A stretch of 64,000 nucleotides of DNA from Micromonospora sp. WMMD882 (GTDB lineage Bacteria; Actinomycetota; Actinomycetes; Mycobacteriales; Micromonosporaceae), in NCBI RefSeq assembly GCF_027497255.1, contig NZ_CP114903.1, positions 1-64,000 on the forward strand. Direction: 5' to 3'. The notes beneath the pieces are model-generated. The model ran no database searches, had not been told where the DNA came from, and saw only the letters and a list, made by a program, of their open reading frames with translations. Position numbers and translations under genes: made by a program. This document shows positions 34,896 through 42,830 of this stretch, piece after piece; within the stretch, counting starts at the first letter, position 1; the number at the start of each line of letters is the position of its first letter.

Positions 34896-35040
34896 GTGAC
34901 GCCACGAGTCAGCATGCCGGCGATCGCTGATCGCGCAGTACCTCTCCCGCCGCAGGCTCCTGCTTGTCCGCCTCGACCAGGATCCGGTCGACGGCATCCC
35001 GGCGGTCGACGTGGACGACCGGTCCGGCGCCCGCCCGCCG
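34896..35040 (+). pseudogene. Decayed LacI-family regulator
   Basis: The preceding CTGGTGGTGACGTG matches the DNA just before the intact LacI gene at 62431. From GTG 34896 the frame reads VTPRVSMPAIADRA, aligning with VAARVTLQTIADRV of the intact protein. Then about 360 bp are deleted and, in a shifted frame, SRRRLLLVRLDQDPVDGIPA and VDVDDRSGARP align with TRRRLPLVYVDQDPVEGSPA and VNVDDRAGARA (intact gene near 62850-62940). Nothing recognisable follows 35040. Confidence 0.8.
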
Positions 35041-35138
35041 CCACGACCGTCCGCGATGCCGGCCCGCCACCGGCCCGGCCCGTTACGGGTTCGGCGCGCC
35101 ACGGGGTCGGCCAGCTACGGGCTGGTCGGGGCACGGCG

Positions 35139-35168
35139 GTGCGGGGGACGACGGCTCGTCCCCCGCAC
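35139..35168. terminator. Terminator of the long minus-strand operon
   Basis: Perfect 13-bp arms GTGCGGGGGACGA (35139-35151) and its complement (35156-35168) with a CGGC tetraloop. It lies 14 bases beyond the stop of the last gene of the operon at 35183. Confidence 0.8.
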
Positions 35169-35182
35169 GAACTCCGTACCGC

Positions 35183-36472
35183 TCAGGTGGTGGTCAGGGC
35201 CGGGGTGGGCGTGGCGACCGGGCGGCGGGTCGCCGGCCGGGCCGCCGGGACCGGGCCGGTCCGCCGTACCCAGAACGGCCCGACCAGGAGCAGCAGCAGG
35301 CCGGTCAGCGGGAACAGCGCCGCGATCACCTGCTCCCAGCCGGCCAGGGCCATCGGGGCCGGCGGCGACTCCTCGATGCCCAGCAGCGAGAAGACCCGCA
35401 CCGAGAAGAGCGTCACCAGGACCGCCGTCGCCACGGCCAGGCCGGCGGACCTGGTCCGGTACGCCCGGACGGCCAGCCAGACCAGCAGCGGGATCACGTA
35501 CACCCAGTGGTGTTCCCAGCTCACCGGCGAGACCAGCAGGCCGGTGATCGCGGCGGCCGAGAAGCCGAGGAAGTCCGAGCCGTGCCGGTGCACGTACCGG
35601 GCCACGGCCAGGCCGACCACGGCCAGCACCGCGAGCACCCCGAGCCACCAGGACGCGAACTGGGTGCTGTCCACCGCCCGGGCCAGCGCCCCGGCCACCG
35701 ACTGGTTCGGGGTGTCCCAGACCCCGCCCGCCCGCGACGAGTGCAGCACCAGCCCACCCCAGTACCGGGCGGCGTCGGCGGGCATCAGCACGAACCCGGC
35801 GAGCACCGTCCCGAGGAAGGCCGCGGTCGCGGTGCCGGCCGCCCGCCACTGCCGGGTCACCACCAGGTACCCGATGAAGATCAACGGAGTGACCTTGAGT
35901 CCGGCGGCGATCCCGATGCCGACCCCGCGCCAGCGACCGGTGTACCCCCGGAAGTCCAGCAGCACCAGCAGCAGCAGGAACATGTTGATCTGCCCGGCGA
36001 TGAGCTGGATCCGGACCGGGAGCAGCCAGGTGGCGAGCAGCAGCACCACCAGGGTGAGCGCGGCCCGCACGCGCGGGGAGCGGACCCCGGCGATGCCGAG
36101 CGAGAGCCAGGCCACCCCGCCCAGGGCGATCAGCGACGCGGTGTTCCACACCAGGCTCGCCGCGCCGATCGGCAGCAGCGACAGCGGTACGAAGAACAGG
36201 ATCGCGGTCAGCGGAGGGTAGAGGTACGGCATCGGCCCGTACATCGGGTTCTGGATCGCCACGTCGTAGAGCGAGGTGCCGGCCCGGACCGCCTCGCCGC
36301 TGGCCAGGTAGACCTTCAGGTCCACCGTCCAGCGCAGGGCCCAGTACGGATCTCGGGTGAAGATCGCCTCGGCGAGGACGGCCAGCGCCAGCGCGCCCAC
36401 CACCACCGCCGCCACCGTGCCGAAGCCGAGGAGCCGGCTCGGGCGGGTCGCCCGGATGTCTGTCGTCTGCAT
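35183..36472 (-). CDS. GT87-like polyprenyl-dependent membrane glycosyltransferase
   Basis: 429 aa from ATG 36472 (AGGAG upstream). About 10-11 membrane helices, with an early loop RWTVDLKVYLASGEAVRAG whose Asp corresponds to the catalytic residue of GT-C/GT87 mannosyltransferases (PimE-like). PMYGPMPYLYPPLTA and a C-terminal SPVSWEHHWVYVIPLL are also typical. It starts two bases after the GT4 stop, as the last gene of the operon. Confidence 0.82.
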   Translation of the reverse strand: MQTTDIRATRPSRLLGFGTVAAVVVGALALAVLAEAIFTRDPYWALRWTVDLKVYLASGEAVRAGTSLYDVAIQNPMYGPMPYLYPPLTAILFFVPLSLLPIGAASLVWNTASLIALGGVAWLSLGIAGVRSPRVRAALTLVVLLLATWLLPVRIQLIAGQINMFLLLLVLLDFRGYTGRWRGVGIGIAAGLKVTPLIFIGYLVVTRQWRAAGTATAAFLGTVLAGFVLMPADAARYWGGLVLHSSRAGGVWDTPNQSVAGALARAVDSTQFASWWLGVLAVLAVVGLAVARYVHRHGSDFLGFSAAAITGLLVSPVSWEHHWVYVIPLLVWLAVRAYRTRSAGLAVATAVLVTLFSVRVFSLLGIEESPPAPMALAGWEQVIAALFPLTGLLLLLVGPFWVRRTGPVPAARPATRRPVATPTPALTTT

Positions 36473-36474
36473 GA

Positions 36475-37872
36475 TCAACTCCTGTCGAACGCGAGTGGAC
36501 GGTGGTGGGGGGCGCCGGCCAGGGCCGGCGGGAGCGGGTGCGGGCCGACCAGCAGGTCGTCGTGCCCGGCCAGGCGGAGTTCGGCCCCGGTGACGCCGAG
36601 ACGGGTCAGCACCGCGAACGCGTCGACCTCGTCGCAGCCGTTGAGCAGGACGCTGAGCTGCCCGTCCACCGTGGCCACCTCGTCGGTCGGCCGCAGCGCC
36701 CCGGCCGGCACCGACCCGCCCCCGGGCACCCGGACCAGGGTGGCGATGTCGGGGCGGGCCGAGCGGCGGCGGGCCAGATCGGACCCGGCCACCCGGATCT
36801 GGTGCTCGACCACCCCGGCCAGCAGCGCGGCGCTGCGCTCCCAGCTGAACCGACCGGCCCAGGCCCGGCAGGCCGCGGCGAACCGGCCGGCGACCTCGTC
36901 GTCGCCCAGCTCGGTCAGGTGACCGGTCAGGGTGGCCGCGAGCTGGTCCGGGGAGTCCACGACGTACCCGGTGCGACCGGCGCGGACGAAGTCCAGCACC
37001 CCGGGCGCGGCCAGCACGACGCCCGGCACCCCGTACCCGGCGGCGGTCAGCAGCCGGGCGCCGCTGCCGCCGTCGGCGGTGCAGACGGTCACCCAGGCGC
37101 GCCGCCACCAGCCGTCCCGGTCGGCGTCGGTGACCCGGCCGTGCAGGGTCACCGTCCCGGCCAGCCGGTCGTGCGCGGCGAGCCGGCGCAGCCGACCCAG
37201 CTCGGGCCCGCCGCCGAGGATCTCCACCCGCAGGCCGGGCAGCGCGTCGACGACCGCCGGCAGCGCCCCGAGCAGCAGCTCGATCCGTTCCCCGGCGACC
37301 AGGTCGGCGTCGACCACGACGGTCGGCACCACGGCGCGTTCCCCGACCGCCCGTATGGGCGTCGGCGCGCCGGGCGGCACGACGAAGATCGGGCCCTGGA
37401 GGCGGTGCCGGCGGCGCAGGTCGTGCCGGGCCGAGGGGGAGAGGGCCACCCGGGCCCGGTCGACCCGGCCCCGCCGGTCGGCGAGGAACCGGCCCCACCG
37501 GCCGGCGGGCCGCCGGGGCGCCCGGTGCAGCACCTCGATCACCGGCGCCGACCGGCCGCCGCCCAGCGGCAGCGGGTCGGCCAACCGGCCGGTGGCGTCC
37601 AGGACCGCGTCGAACCCGACGCCCCGCCGGACCAGTCGGGCGACCGTGCCGGACAGGCCGCCCCGGTGGACGCGTACCCCGTCGACGGTCTCCTCGGCGG
37701 GCACGCCCGGCGCCCCCGGACACACCCAGGTGACCGCGACGCCGCCCGCCACCCAGCGGCGGGTGATCTCGTGCAGGTAGCGCTCCGCGTCGCCGGCGCG
37801 GGGACGCCGTACGTCGTACCCGCTCACCACCAGCACCCGGCGGCCGGCCGGGGCCGGGCGGGGCGCGCTCAC
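36475..37872 (-). CDS. GT4-family glycosyltransferase
   Basis: 465 aa from GTG 37872, overlapping the upstream gene's stop (GTGA). Two Rossmann halves are seen: VLVVSGYDVRRPRAGDAERYLHEI at the N-terminus is the GT4 acceptor-side motif. The donor side has LLTAAGYGVPGVVLAAPGVLDFVRAG where the family E-x7-E usually lies; the first glutamate is replaced by Thr/Ala here. A C-terminal extension beyond residue 390 is not typical of GT4. Donor and acceptor unknown. Confidence 0.8.
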   Translation of the reverse strand: MSAPRPAPAGRRVLVVSGYDVRRPRAGDAERYLHEITRRWVAGGVAVTWVCPGAPGVPAEETVDGVRVHRGGLSGTVARLVRRGVGFDAVLDATGRLADPLPLGGGRSAPVIEVLHRAPRRPAGRWGRFLADRRGRVDRARVALSPSARHDLRRRHRLQGPIFVVPPGAPTPIRAVGERAVVPTVVVDADLVAGERIELLLGALPAVVDALPGLRVEILGGGPELGRLRRLAAHDRLAGTVTLHGRVTDADRDGWWRRAWVTVCTADGGSGARLLTAAGYGVPGVVLAAPGVLDFVRAGRTGYVVDSPDQLAATLTGHLTELGDDEVAGRFAAACRAWAGRFSWERSAALLAGVVEHQIRVAGSDLARRRSARPDIATLVRVPGGGSVPAGALRPTDEVATVDGQLSVLLNGCDEVDAFAVLTRLGVTGAELRLAGHDDLLVGPHPLPPALAGAPHHRPLAFDRS

Positions 37873-38639
37873 CGCGCGCCCGCCCGGGCGAGGTCGAGCA
37901 GGTCGGCCTGGTAGAGGCGGAACAGGTCGGCGAAGGCCGCCCGCCCGTCCCGCACCGGACGGAACGTGGACCGCTCGTCGTCGGTCCACACCACCGGGAC
38001 CTCGGCGATCCGCCCACCGGCCCGGTGGATGCGGCGCAGCAGCTCCACGTCGAACGCGAACCCGCTGACCTGGCAGTGGCGCAGCGCCCACTGCACCGCC
38101 AACCGGTCGAAGATCTTGAAACCGCACTGGGTGTCGTACACCCCCGGGACGAGCCGCCGGGCGATCGCCCGGAACACCGCGCCGCCGATCCGGCGGGTGA
38201 CCGGCTGCGGGCGGGCCAACGCGGCCCCGGGGGCGTGCCGGGACGCGATCGCCGCCGTCGCGCCCGCCTCCAGCTCGGCGACCGCCCGGCTCAGGGTCGG
38301 CACCGGCGTGGACAGGTCGGCGTCGATGAACCCGACGAACCGGGCCGAGCTGCCGGTGATGCCCCGCCGGACCGCCGCGCCCTTGCCGGGCCGGGAACAA
38401 CCGACCACCACCACCTCGGCGTCCCAGTCCCGGGCCGCCACGAAGGTGGCCGTGTCGTCGGTGCTGCCGTTGTCGACCACCACCACCCGGGACCGCCACG
38501 GCTGACCGGCCAGGTAGCCGGTCACCTCGGCGAGGGTGGCGGGCAGCCGGGCCGCCTCGTTGAACGCCGGCACGACCAGCTCCAGGTCGACCTGGTCCCG
38601 GGGGGCCGGAACGGCCCGGCCCCGGGTCAGCGGGCTCAT
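37869..38639 (-). CDS. Dolichyl-phosphate glycosyltransferase-like GT2 enzyme
   Basis: 256 aa from ATG 38639, overlapping the transglutaminase-like stop (TGATG). ALG5/DPM-type GT2 motifs: LVVPAFNEAARLPATL, VVVVDNGSTDDT, the metal-binding FIDADLSTP, and DTQCGFKIFDR, which is diagnostic of the dolichyl-phosphate glucose/mannose synthase subgroup. It would load a sugar onto a polyprenyl phosphate, supplying the GT87-like enzyme encoded in the same operon. Confidence 0.9.
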   Translation of the reverse strand: MSPLTRGRAVPAPRDQVDLELVVPAFNEAARLPATLAEVTGYLAGQPWRSRVVVVDNGSTDDTATFVAARDWDAEVVVVGCSRPGKGAAVRRGITGSSARFVGFIDADLSTPVPTLSRAVAELEAGATAAIASRHAPGAALARPQPVTRRIGGAVFRAIARRLVPGVYDTQCGFKIFDRLAVQWALRHCQVSGFAFDVELLRRIHRAGGRIAEVPVVWTDDERSTFRPVRDGRAAFADLFRLYQADLLDLARAGAR

Positions 38640-39331
38640 CAGACACCCCCCTGGGTCGCGTCGGCCACCAGGGAACCCCGGGCCGTGGTGTGCTGGCTGG
38701 CGAACAGCTTCGGGTGGTTGGCGCGGATGCCACCCACCACCAGGTCGTACGGGACGTCGTCGAACTCGCCGTGCTCGTGCAGGAACTCCATGTGCCGGCG
38801 GCCCTCGTCGTCGTACGGGTGGTACATCGAGTCGGTCCGGCCGTCGAACTCCAGCGGCCTGATCCGGTACAGCCGGCAGAGCATCTTGTTGAACACCGGG
38901 GTCGCCCGGACCCACCGGCCGTCCAGGTGCACCACGGTCAGGCTGTGGAAGGTGAACAGGTTGCCGCCCATCAGCTCCTCCAGCCGGGGCGAGGCGAGGT
39001 GGTTGCGGACGTCGCCGTAGTAGATCCGGCTCGGTACGCCCACCGCCCGCGCCGCGGCGGCGTACACGATGGACTTGTGCACGCAGAAGCCCATCCCCCG
39101 GGTGATGGTGGAGCTGGCCTTCAGGCCGTGCCGGGACAGGTCCGCCCCGTACACCTCGTAGTGGATGCCGTCCCGGACGGCGTAGTAGAGGGCGACGGCC
39201 CGCTCGGTGGGCGTCATCCCCGCGCCGCCGTCGGGCAGCGTCCGGGCGACGAGGTCGCGCACCACGGGGGAGTCGTGGTCGAGGAACTCGGTCGGGTCGA
39301 GCAGGGTGGGGTCGATGACGGTCGTGGACAT
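38639..39331 (-). CDS. Transglutaminase-like superfamily protein
   Basis: 230 aa from ATG 39331. The papain-like transglutaminase core is visible: GFCVHKSIVYAAAARAVGVPSR with nucleophile C83, and FHSLTVVHLDGRWVRATPVFN with H129. The usual third catalytic Asp (as in W-x-x-x-D-P) reads A-T-P here, so the triad is incomplete. In a small-molecule operon such proteins can act in amide formation or acyl transfer from carrier proteins, but this is inference. Confidence 0.8.
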   Translation of the reverse strand: MSTTVIDPTLLDPTEFLDHDSPVVRDLVARTLPDGGAGMTPTERAVALYYAVRDGIHYEVYGADLSRHGLKASSTITRGMGFCVHKSIVYAAAARAVGVPSRIYYGDVRNHLASPRLEELMGGNLFTFHSLTVVHLDGRWVRATPVFNKMLCRLYRIRPLEFDGRTDSMYHPYDDEGRRHMEFLHEHGEFDDVPYDLVVGGIRANHPKLFASQHTTARGSLVADATQGGV

Positions 39332-39375
39332 CGTGACGGTCCTCCTCCGAAAGGGGTGGTGGGGGTGCGGGAAGG

Positions 39376-40515
39376 TCAGAGGCCGAGCATCCGGGCGATC
39401 CGCTGCCGCTGGACGTCCGAGGTGCCGGAGTAGATGGTGCCGGCGACCGCGTTGCGCAGGTCCTTCTCCAGGCCGTACTCGCTGGTGTAGCCGTACCCGC
39501 CGAAGATCTGGACGGCGGCCAGCGCGGACGCGACGTTGTTCTCGCTGGTGACCAGCTTGCTGGCGGCGATGTCGAAGGTGACGTTCTCGCCGTTGACGTG
39601 CCGCTGCGCGGTGTCGTAGAGCCACTTGCGGGAGGTCTCCACCGAGATGTGCATGTCGGCGAGCCGGTTCGACACCGACTGGAAGGAGCCGATCTTCTGG
39701 CCGAACTGGGTACGGGAGCGGCCGTACTCGACGGAGCGTTCCAGCCGGTGCTGCATCTCCCCGACGTTGATCACGAAGGAGCAGAGGATCTCCCACTTCA
39801 TGACGTGGTCCATCACCAGGAAACCGGCGCCGGGGGAGCCGACCACGTTCGCCGCCGGAACCCGGCAGTCGTCGAGGAACAGCTCCGAGAAGGGCGACGT
39901 GCTCAACCCCATCTTCGCCACCGGCGGCCCCACCACCAGGCCGGGCGTGTCCCGGTCCACCAGGAACGCGGTGAGCGCGGCCGGGCTGCCCCGCTTGCCG
40001 GTCAGCGCGTACACCACGATCACGTCGGCGATCGGGCCGTTGGTGACGAACGCCTTGCTGCCGTTGAGCACGTACTCGTCGCCGTCGCGGACCGCGGTGG
40101 TCCGCATCGACATCACGTCGGAGCCGCCGGACGGCTCGGTGATCGCGTGCGCCCCGATGACCGACCCGTCACAGACCCGGGTCAGGTAGCGCTCCTTCAG
40201 GTGGGCGGAGCCGAACCGTTGCAGCGGCACCCCGGTGCTCACCATGTGCGTGGAGACGGAGAAGCTGAAACCCCCGTCCCGGCAGGCGTACCCCAGCCCC
40301 TCCAGCACGTACATGGTGGTGAGCAGGTCCTGGCCGAGCCCGCCCCACCGCTCGTCGAACGGCAGGCCGAGCAGGCCGGTCTCCCGGATCAGTTTCCATC
40401 CCGCGCTGCCGAACTCGCGGTCGGCGTCGCGTTCCAGGTGCCCCTCGCCCGCCGCCGCGCCCAGCTCCTCGGCCAGGGCCCGCAGGTCGCGTTGCTCCTC
40501 GGTCCAGTTGATCAT
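39376..40515 (-). CDS. Acyl-CoA-dehydrogenase-type oxidase (carrier-protein-bound substrate likely)
   Basis: 379 aa from ATG 40515, GGAGG upstream. Full ACAD fold with HAITEPSGGSD, KAFVTNGPIADV, SRTQFGQKIGSFQSVSNRLADM and C-terminal FGGYGYTSEYGLEKDLRNA. The text around AITEP and LNGSKAF resembles the prolyl-carrier dehydrogenases PltE/RedW more than fatty-acid enzymes, and the genes for an adenylation enzyme and a carrier protein are in the same operon. Proposed role: FAD-dependent desaturation of a carrier-bound or released dihydropyrrole to a pyrrole. Confidence 0.85.
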   Translation of the reverse strand: MINWTEEQRDLRALAEELGAAAGEGHLERDADREFGSAGWKLIRETGLLGLPFDERWGGLGQDLLTTMYVLEGLGYACRDGGFSFSVSTHMVSTGVPLQRFGSAHLKERYLTRVCDGSVIGAHAITEPSGGSDVMSMRTTAVRDGDEYVLNGSKAFVTNGPIADVIVVYALTGKRGSPAALTAFLVDRDTPGLVVGPPVAKMGLSTSPFSELFLDDCRVPAANVVGSPGAGFLVMDHVMKWEILCSFVINVGEMQHRLERSVEYGRSRTQFGQKIGSFQSVSNRLADMHISVETSRKWLYDTAQRHVNGENVTFDIAASKLVTSENNVASALAAVQIFGGYGYTSEYGLEKDLRNAVAGTIYSGTSDVQRQRIARMLGL

Positions 40516-40529
40516 GACGTCAGCCCTCC

Positions 40530-41972
40530 TCAGGGGGTGGCGGCCAGCGCCGGACGGCGACGCTCGCGCAGGACGGTGCGGTCGACCTTGCCGGTGGACG
40601 TCCGGGGCAGCGCCTCGTCGAGCACCTCGAACGCGCCGGGAATCGCGGTACGGGGCAGCGCGGCGGCGCAGTGCAGCCGCAGGTGCAGCCCGTTCAGCTC
40701 GGAAGCCGGCGACCGGCGGACCACCGCGTGCAGCACGGCGCCGGCCTCCGGGTGCGGGACGGCCACCACCGCCGCCTCCCGGACCTCCGGGTGGGCGAGC
40801 AGCACCTGCTCCACCTCCTGGAGGTTCGTCCGGACGCCCCGCACCTTCACCTGGTGGTCGTTGCGGCCGACGAGGAAGAACAGCCCGTCGGCGTCCCGCC
40901 GCACCAGGTCGCCGGTGCGGAACCAGCCGTCCCGCCACCGCTCGCCGTCCAACCGGGCGTCCAGGTAGCCACGGGCCCGGAACGGGGTACGGACCACCAG
41001 CTCGCCGACGCCCGCGCCGACCAGCTCCACGCCGTCGGCGTCCACCACGGACACCTCGACCCCGTCGATCGGGTGACCGATCGGCATCACGCCCCGGGCC
41101 GCCACCTCGGCCGGGTCCACCCGGTACAGGAAACTGTCGTTGGTCTCCGTGCAGCCGTAGACGTTCCACAACCGGGCGTTGGGGAAGGCCGTCACGATCC
41201 GGTCCAGCAGCGCCGCCGGCACCACGTCCCCGGTGAGCAGCACCTCCCGCACCTCGGGGAACCGGTCACCGCCCTCGGTGACCAGCCGGAAGAACAACGG
41301 GACGGCCTGCACCACGGTCGGCGCCCGGTCCCGGCAGAACGCCGTCAACCAGGGCCCCTCCACGGCCCGCTCCGGGTCCACCAGCTCCACGCAGGCCCCG
41401 CCGGCGAGCGCGGCCCACACGTCCAGCAGACACAGGTCGAAGTTGAGCGGCGCGTAGTTGAGCACCCGCGCCCCGACCTCGATGCCGAACGTGTCGGCCG
41501 TCCAGCCGAGGAAGGCGTCCACGCCCCCGGCGGCCAGGTCGACGACCTTCGGCGTGCCGGTCGAGCCGGAGGTGGTGAGCAGCAGCCCGACCCCGGGCAG
41601 CGGGCGGCCCCGGGCCCCGCTGGGCCGGACCGTCACGCCGTCGGCGGTGGCCCGCAGGACGTGGGCCGCGCCGACCTCGGCACAGAGCCGGGCCAGCGCC
41701 TCCGCGCCCAGCGAGGCCGAGGGCAGCAGCACCCGGCGGTCCGCCGCGAACGCGGCGATCAGCAGGGCGATGGTTTCCGGGGACTTCTCCGCCGGCACGC
41801 AGAGCGGGTGCGCCGGGTCGAGCGCGAGGGCGGCCAGCGCCTCCCCGGCGTCCTGGACCCGGCGCGCCAGCTCGCGGTAGCTGAGCTGGCCGCCGGCCCA
41901 GGACAACGCCGGGGCGTCGGGCGCGCGGTGGACCTGTTCCGTGAAGGCGGTGCAGAACGATCTGGTGGGCAC
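40530..41972 (-). CDS. Free-standing amino-acid adenylation enzyme
   Basis: 480 aa. ANL-superfamily cores in order: LLTTSGSTGTPK (A3), NVYGCTETND (A5), GWFRTGDLVRRDADG (A7), GRNDHQVKVRG (A8) and STGKVDR (A10, catalytic Lys). It has no fused carrier domain and is about NRPS A-domain length, similar to PltF/RedM. It would activate an amino acid and load it on the carrier protein at 46591. Its specificity cannot be read reliably by eye; glutamine is proposed from pathway context. Confidence 0.88.
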   Translation of the reverse strand: MPTRSFCTAFTEQVHRAPDAPALSWAGGQLSYRELARRVQDAGEALAALALDPAHPLCVPAEKSPETIALLIAAFAADRRVLLPSASLGAEALARLCAEVGAAHVLRATADGVTVRPSGARGRPLPGVGLLLTTSGSTGTPKVVDLAAGGVDAFLGWTADTFGIEVGARVLNYAPLNFDLCLLDVWAALAGGACVELVDPERAVEGPWLTAFCRDRAPTVVQAVPLFFRLVTEGGDRFPEVREVLLTGDVVPAALLDRIVTAFPNARLWNVYGCTETNDSFLYRVDPAEVAARGVMPIGHPIDGVEVSVVDADGVELVGAGVGELVVRTPFRARGYLDARLDGERWRDGWFRTGDLVRRDADGLFFLVGRNDHQVKVRGVRTNLQEVEQVLLAHPEVREAAVVAVPHPEAGAVLHAVVRRSPASELNGLHLRLHCAAALPRTAIPGAFEVLDEALPRTSTGKVDRTVLRERRRPALAATP

Positions 41973-42041
41973 GGTGCGTCTCCTGTCGTTCGTCGTCGCG
42001 TCGGTAGGTCTTTCGTCACGCGGTCGGGGAGGGAGCGAGGG

Positions 42042-42830
42042 TCAGGCGGCGGCGTCGACCAGTCGGCCGCCGCCCGGCACGGTCCGGTCCAGGCCGGCGA
42101 TGGTGAACAGCCGGCGCAGGCAGGACTGGTTGGAGGTGACCACCGGCACGCCGAGGGTCTCCTCCAGCCGGGCCACCGCGTCCCAGGAACGGAACCCGCT
42201 GCCGGGGATCAGCACCCCGTCGGCGTCGGCCGGGAAGCGGGCGGCCACCTGCCGGCAGACCTCGTCCGGGTCGACCGTCCAGCGCCCGCCCCGGTCGAAG
42301 ATCCGGTGCGCGGCCACCCCGTCCCAGCCGTCGTCGAGCCGGTAGTGCAGCAACCCGGCCACCTCGAACCCGCCGGCCGCCAGGTACCGCCGGGTGGCGG
42401 CGAAGGTCGGCGTGGTGAACCAGGGCGGCACCAGCACCAGCGGGCGACGCGCCCCCACCTCGGTCAGCCCGGCCCGGATCGCCTCCCCGGCCGTGTAGAC
42501 CGGGGTGCCACCGGCCAGATCGGTCCCGGCGGCGGCGAAGCCGGAGTCGAACTCCAGGCCGCCGAAGAAGCTCGCCGAGGCGAAGCACAGGCAGATCGCG
42601 GTCAGGTCCATCTGGCCGAGCTGCGCCAACCCGCGCCGGACGTCCGGCTGGGCGATCAGGTGCTGCCAGGTCTCCTCGGTGTACTCGGCTCCGCCGCTGG
42701 TCGGGCTCTCGAACCGGGCGGCGTGCACGGTGACCCCGGCCGGGGCCCGGCCCCACAGCTCCGCCTCCACCACCGGGTCGTTGTGCACCACCAGCACGCC
42801 GAGCTGGGCGACCCAGGCCGGGGCCCTCAC
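42042..42830 (-). CDS. Asp/Glu racemase / maleate isomerase family protein
   Basis: 262 aa from GTG 42830, overlapping the MFS stop. The fold signature of the arylmalonate decarboxylase/maleate isomerase group is present: LTAICLCFASASFFGG with C80/C82, and GVPVVTSNQSCLRRL near the C-terminus with the second cysteine. The family uses paired cysteines for cofactor-free proton transfer or cis-trans isomerisation of maleate-like acids. In a C-nucleoside cluster it might act on a maleimide/maleamate-like moiety; this is speculative. Confidence 0.82.
   Translation of the reverse strand: MRAPAWVAQLGVLVVHNDPVVEAELWGRAPAGVTVHAARFESPTSGGAEYTEETWQHLIAQPDVRRGLAQLGQMDLTAICLCFASASFFGGLEFDSGFAAAGTDLAGGTPVYTAGEAIRAGLTEVGARRPLVLVPPWFTTPTFAATRRYLAAGGFEVAGLLHYRLDDGWDGVAAHRIFDRGGRWTVDPDEVCRQVAARFPADADGVLIPGSGFRSWDAVARLEETLGVPVVTSNQSCLRRLFTIAGLDRTVPGGGRLVDAAA

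Noticed and set aside
35183..38017. Single giant glycosyltransferase starting near 38017
   Set aside because: Its first 515 codons are an out-of-frame shadow of the GT4 and GT2 genes; the real start at 36472 has a good ribosome site and begins the first membrane helix.
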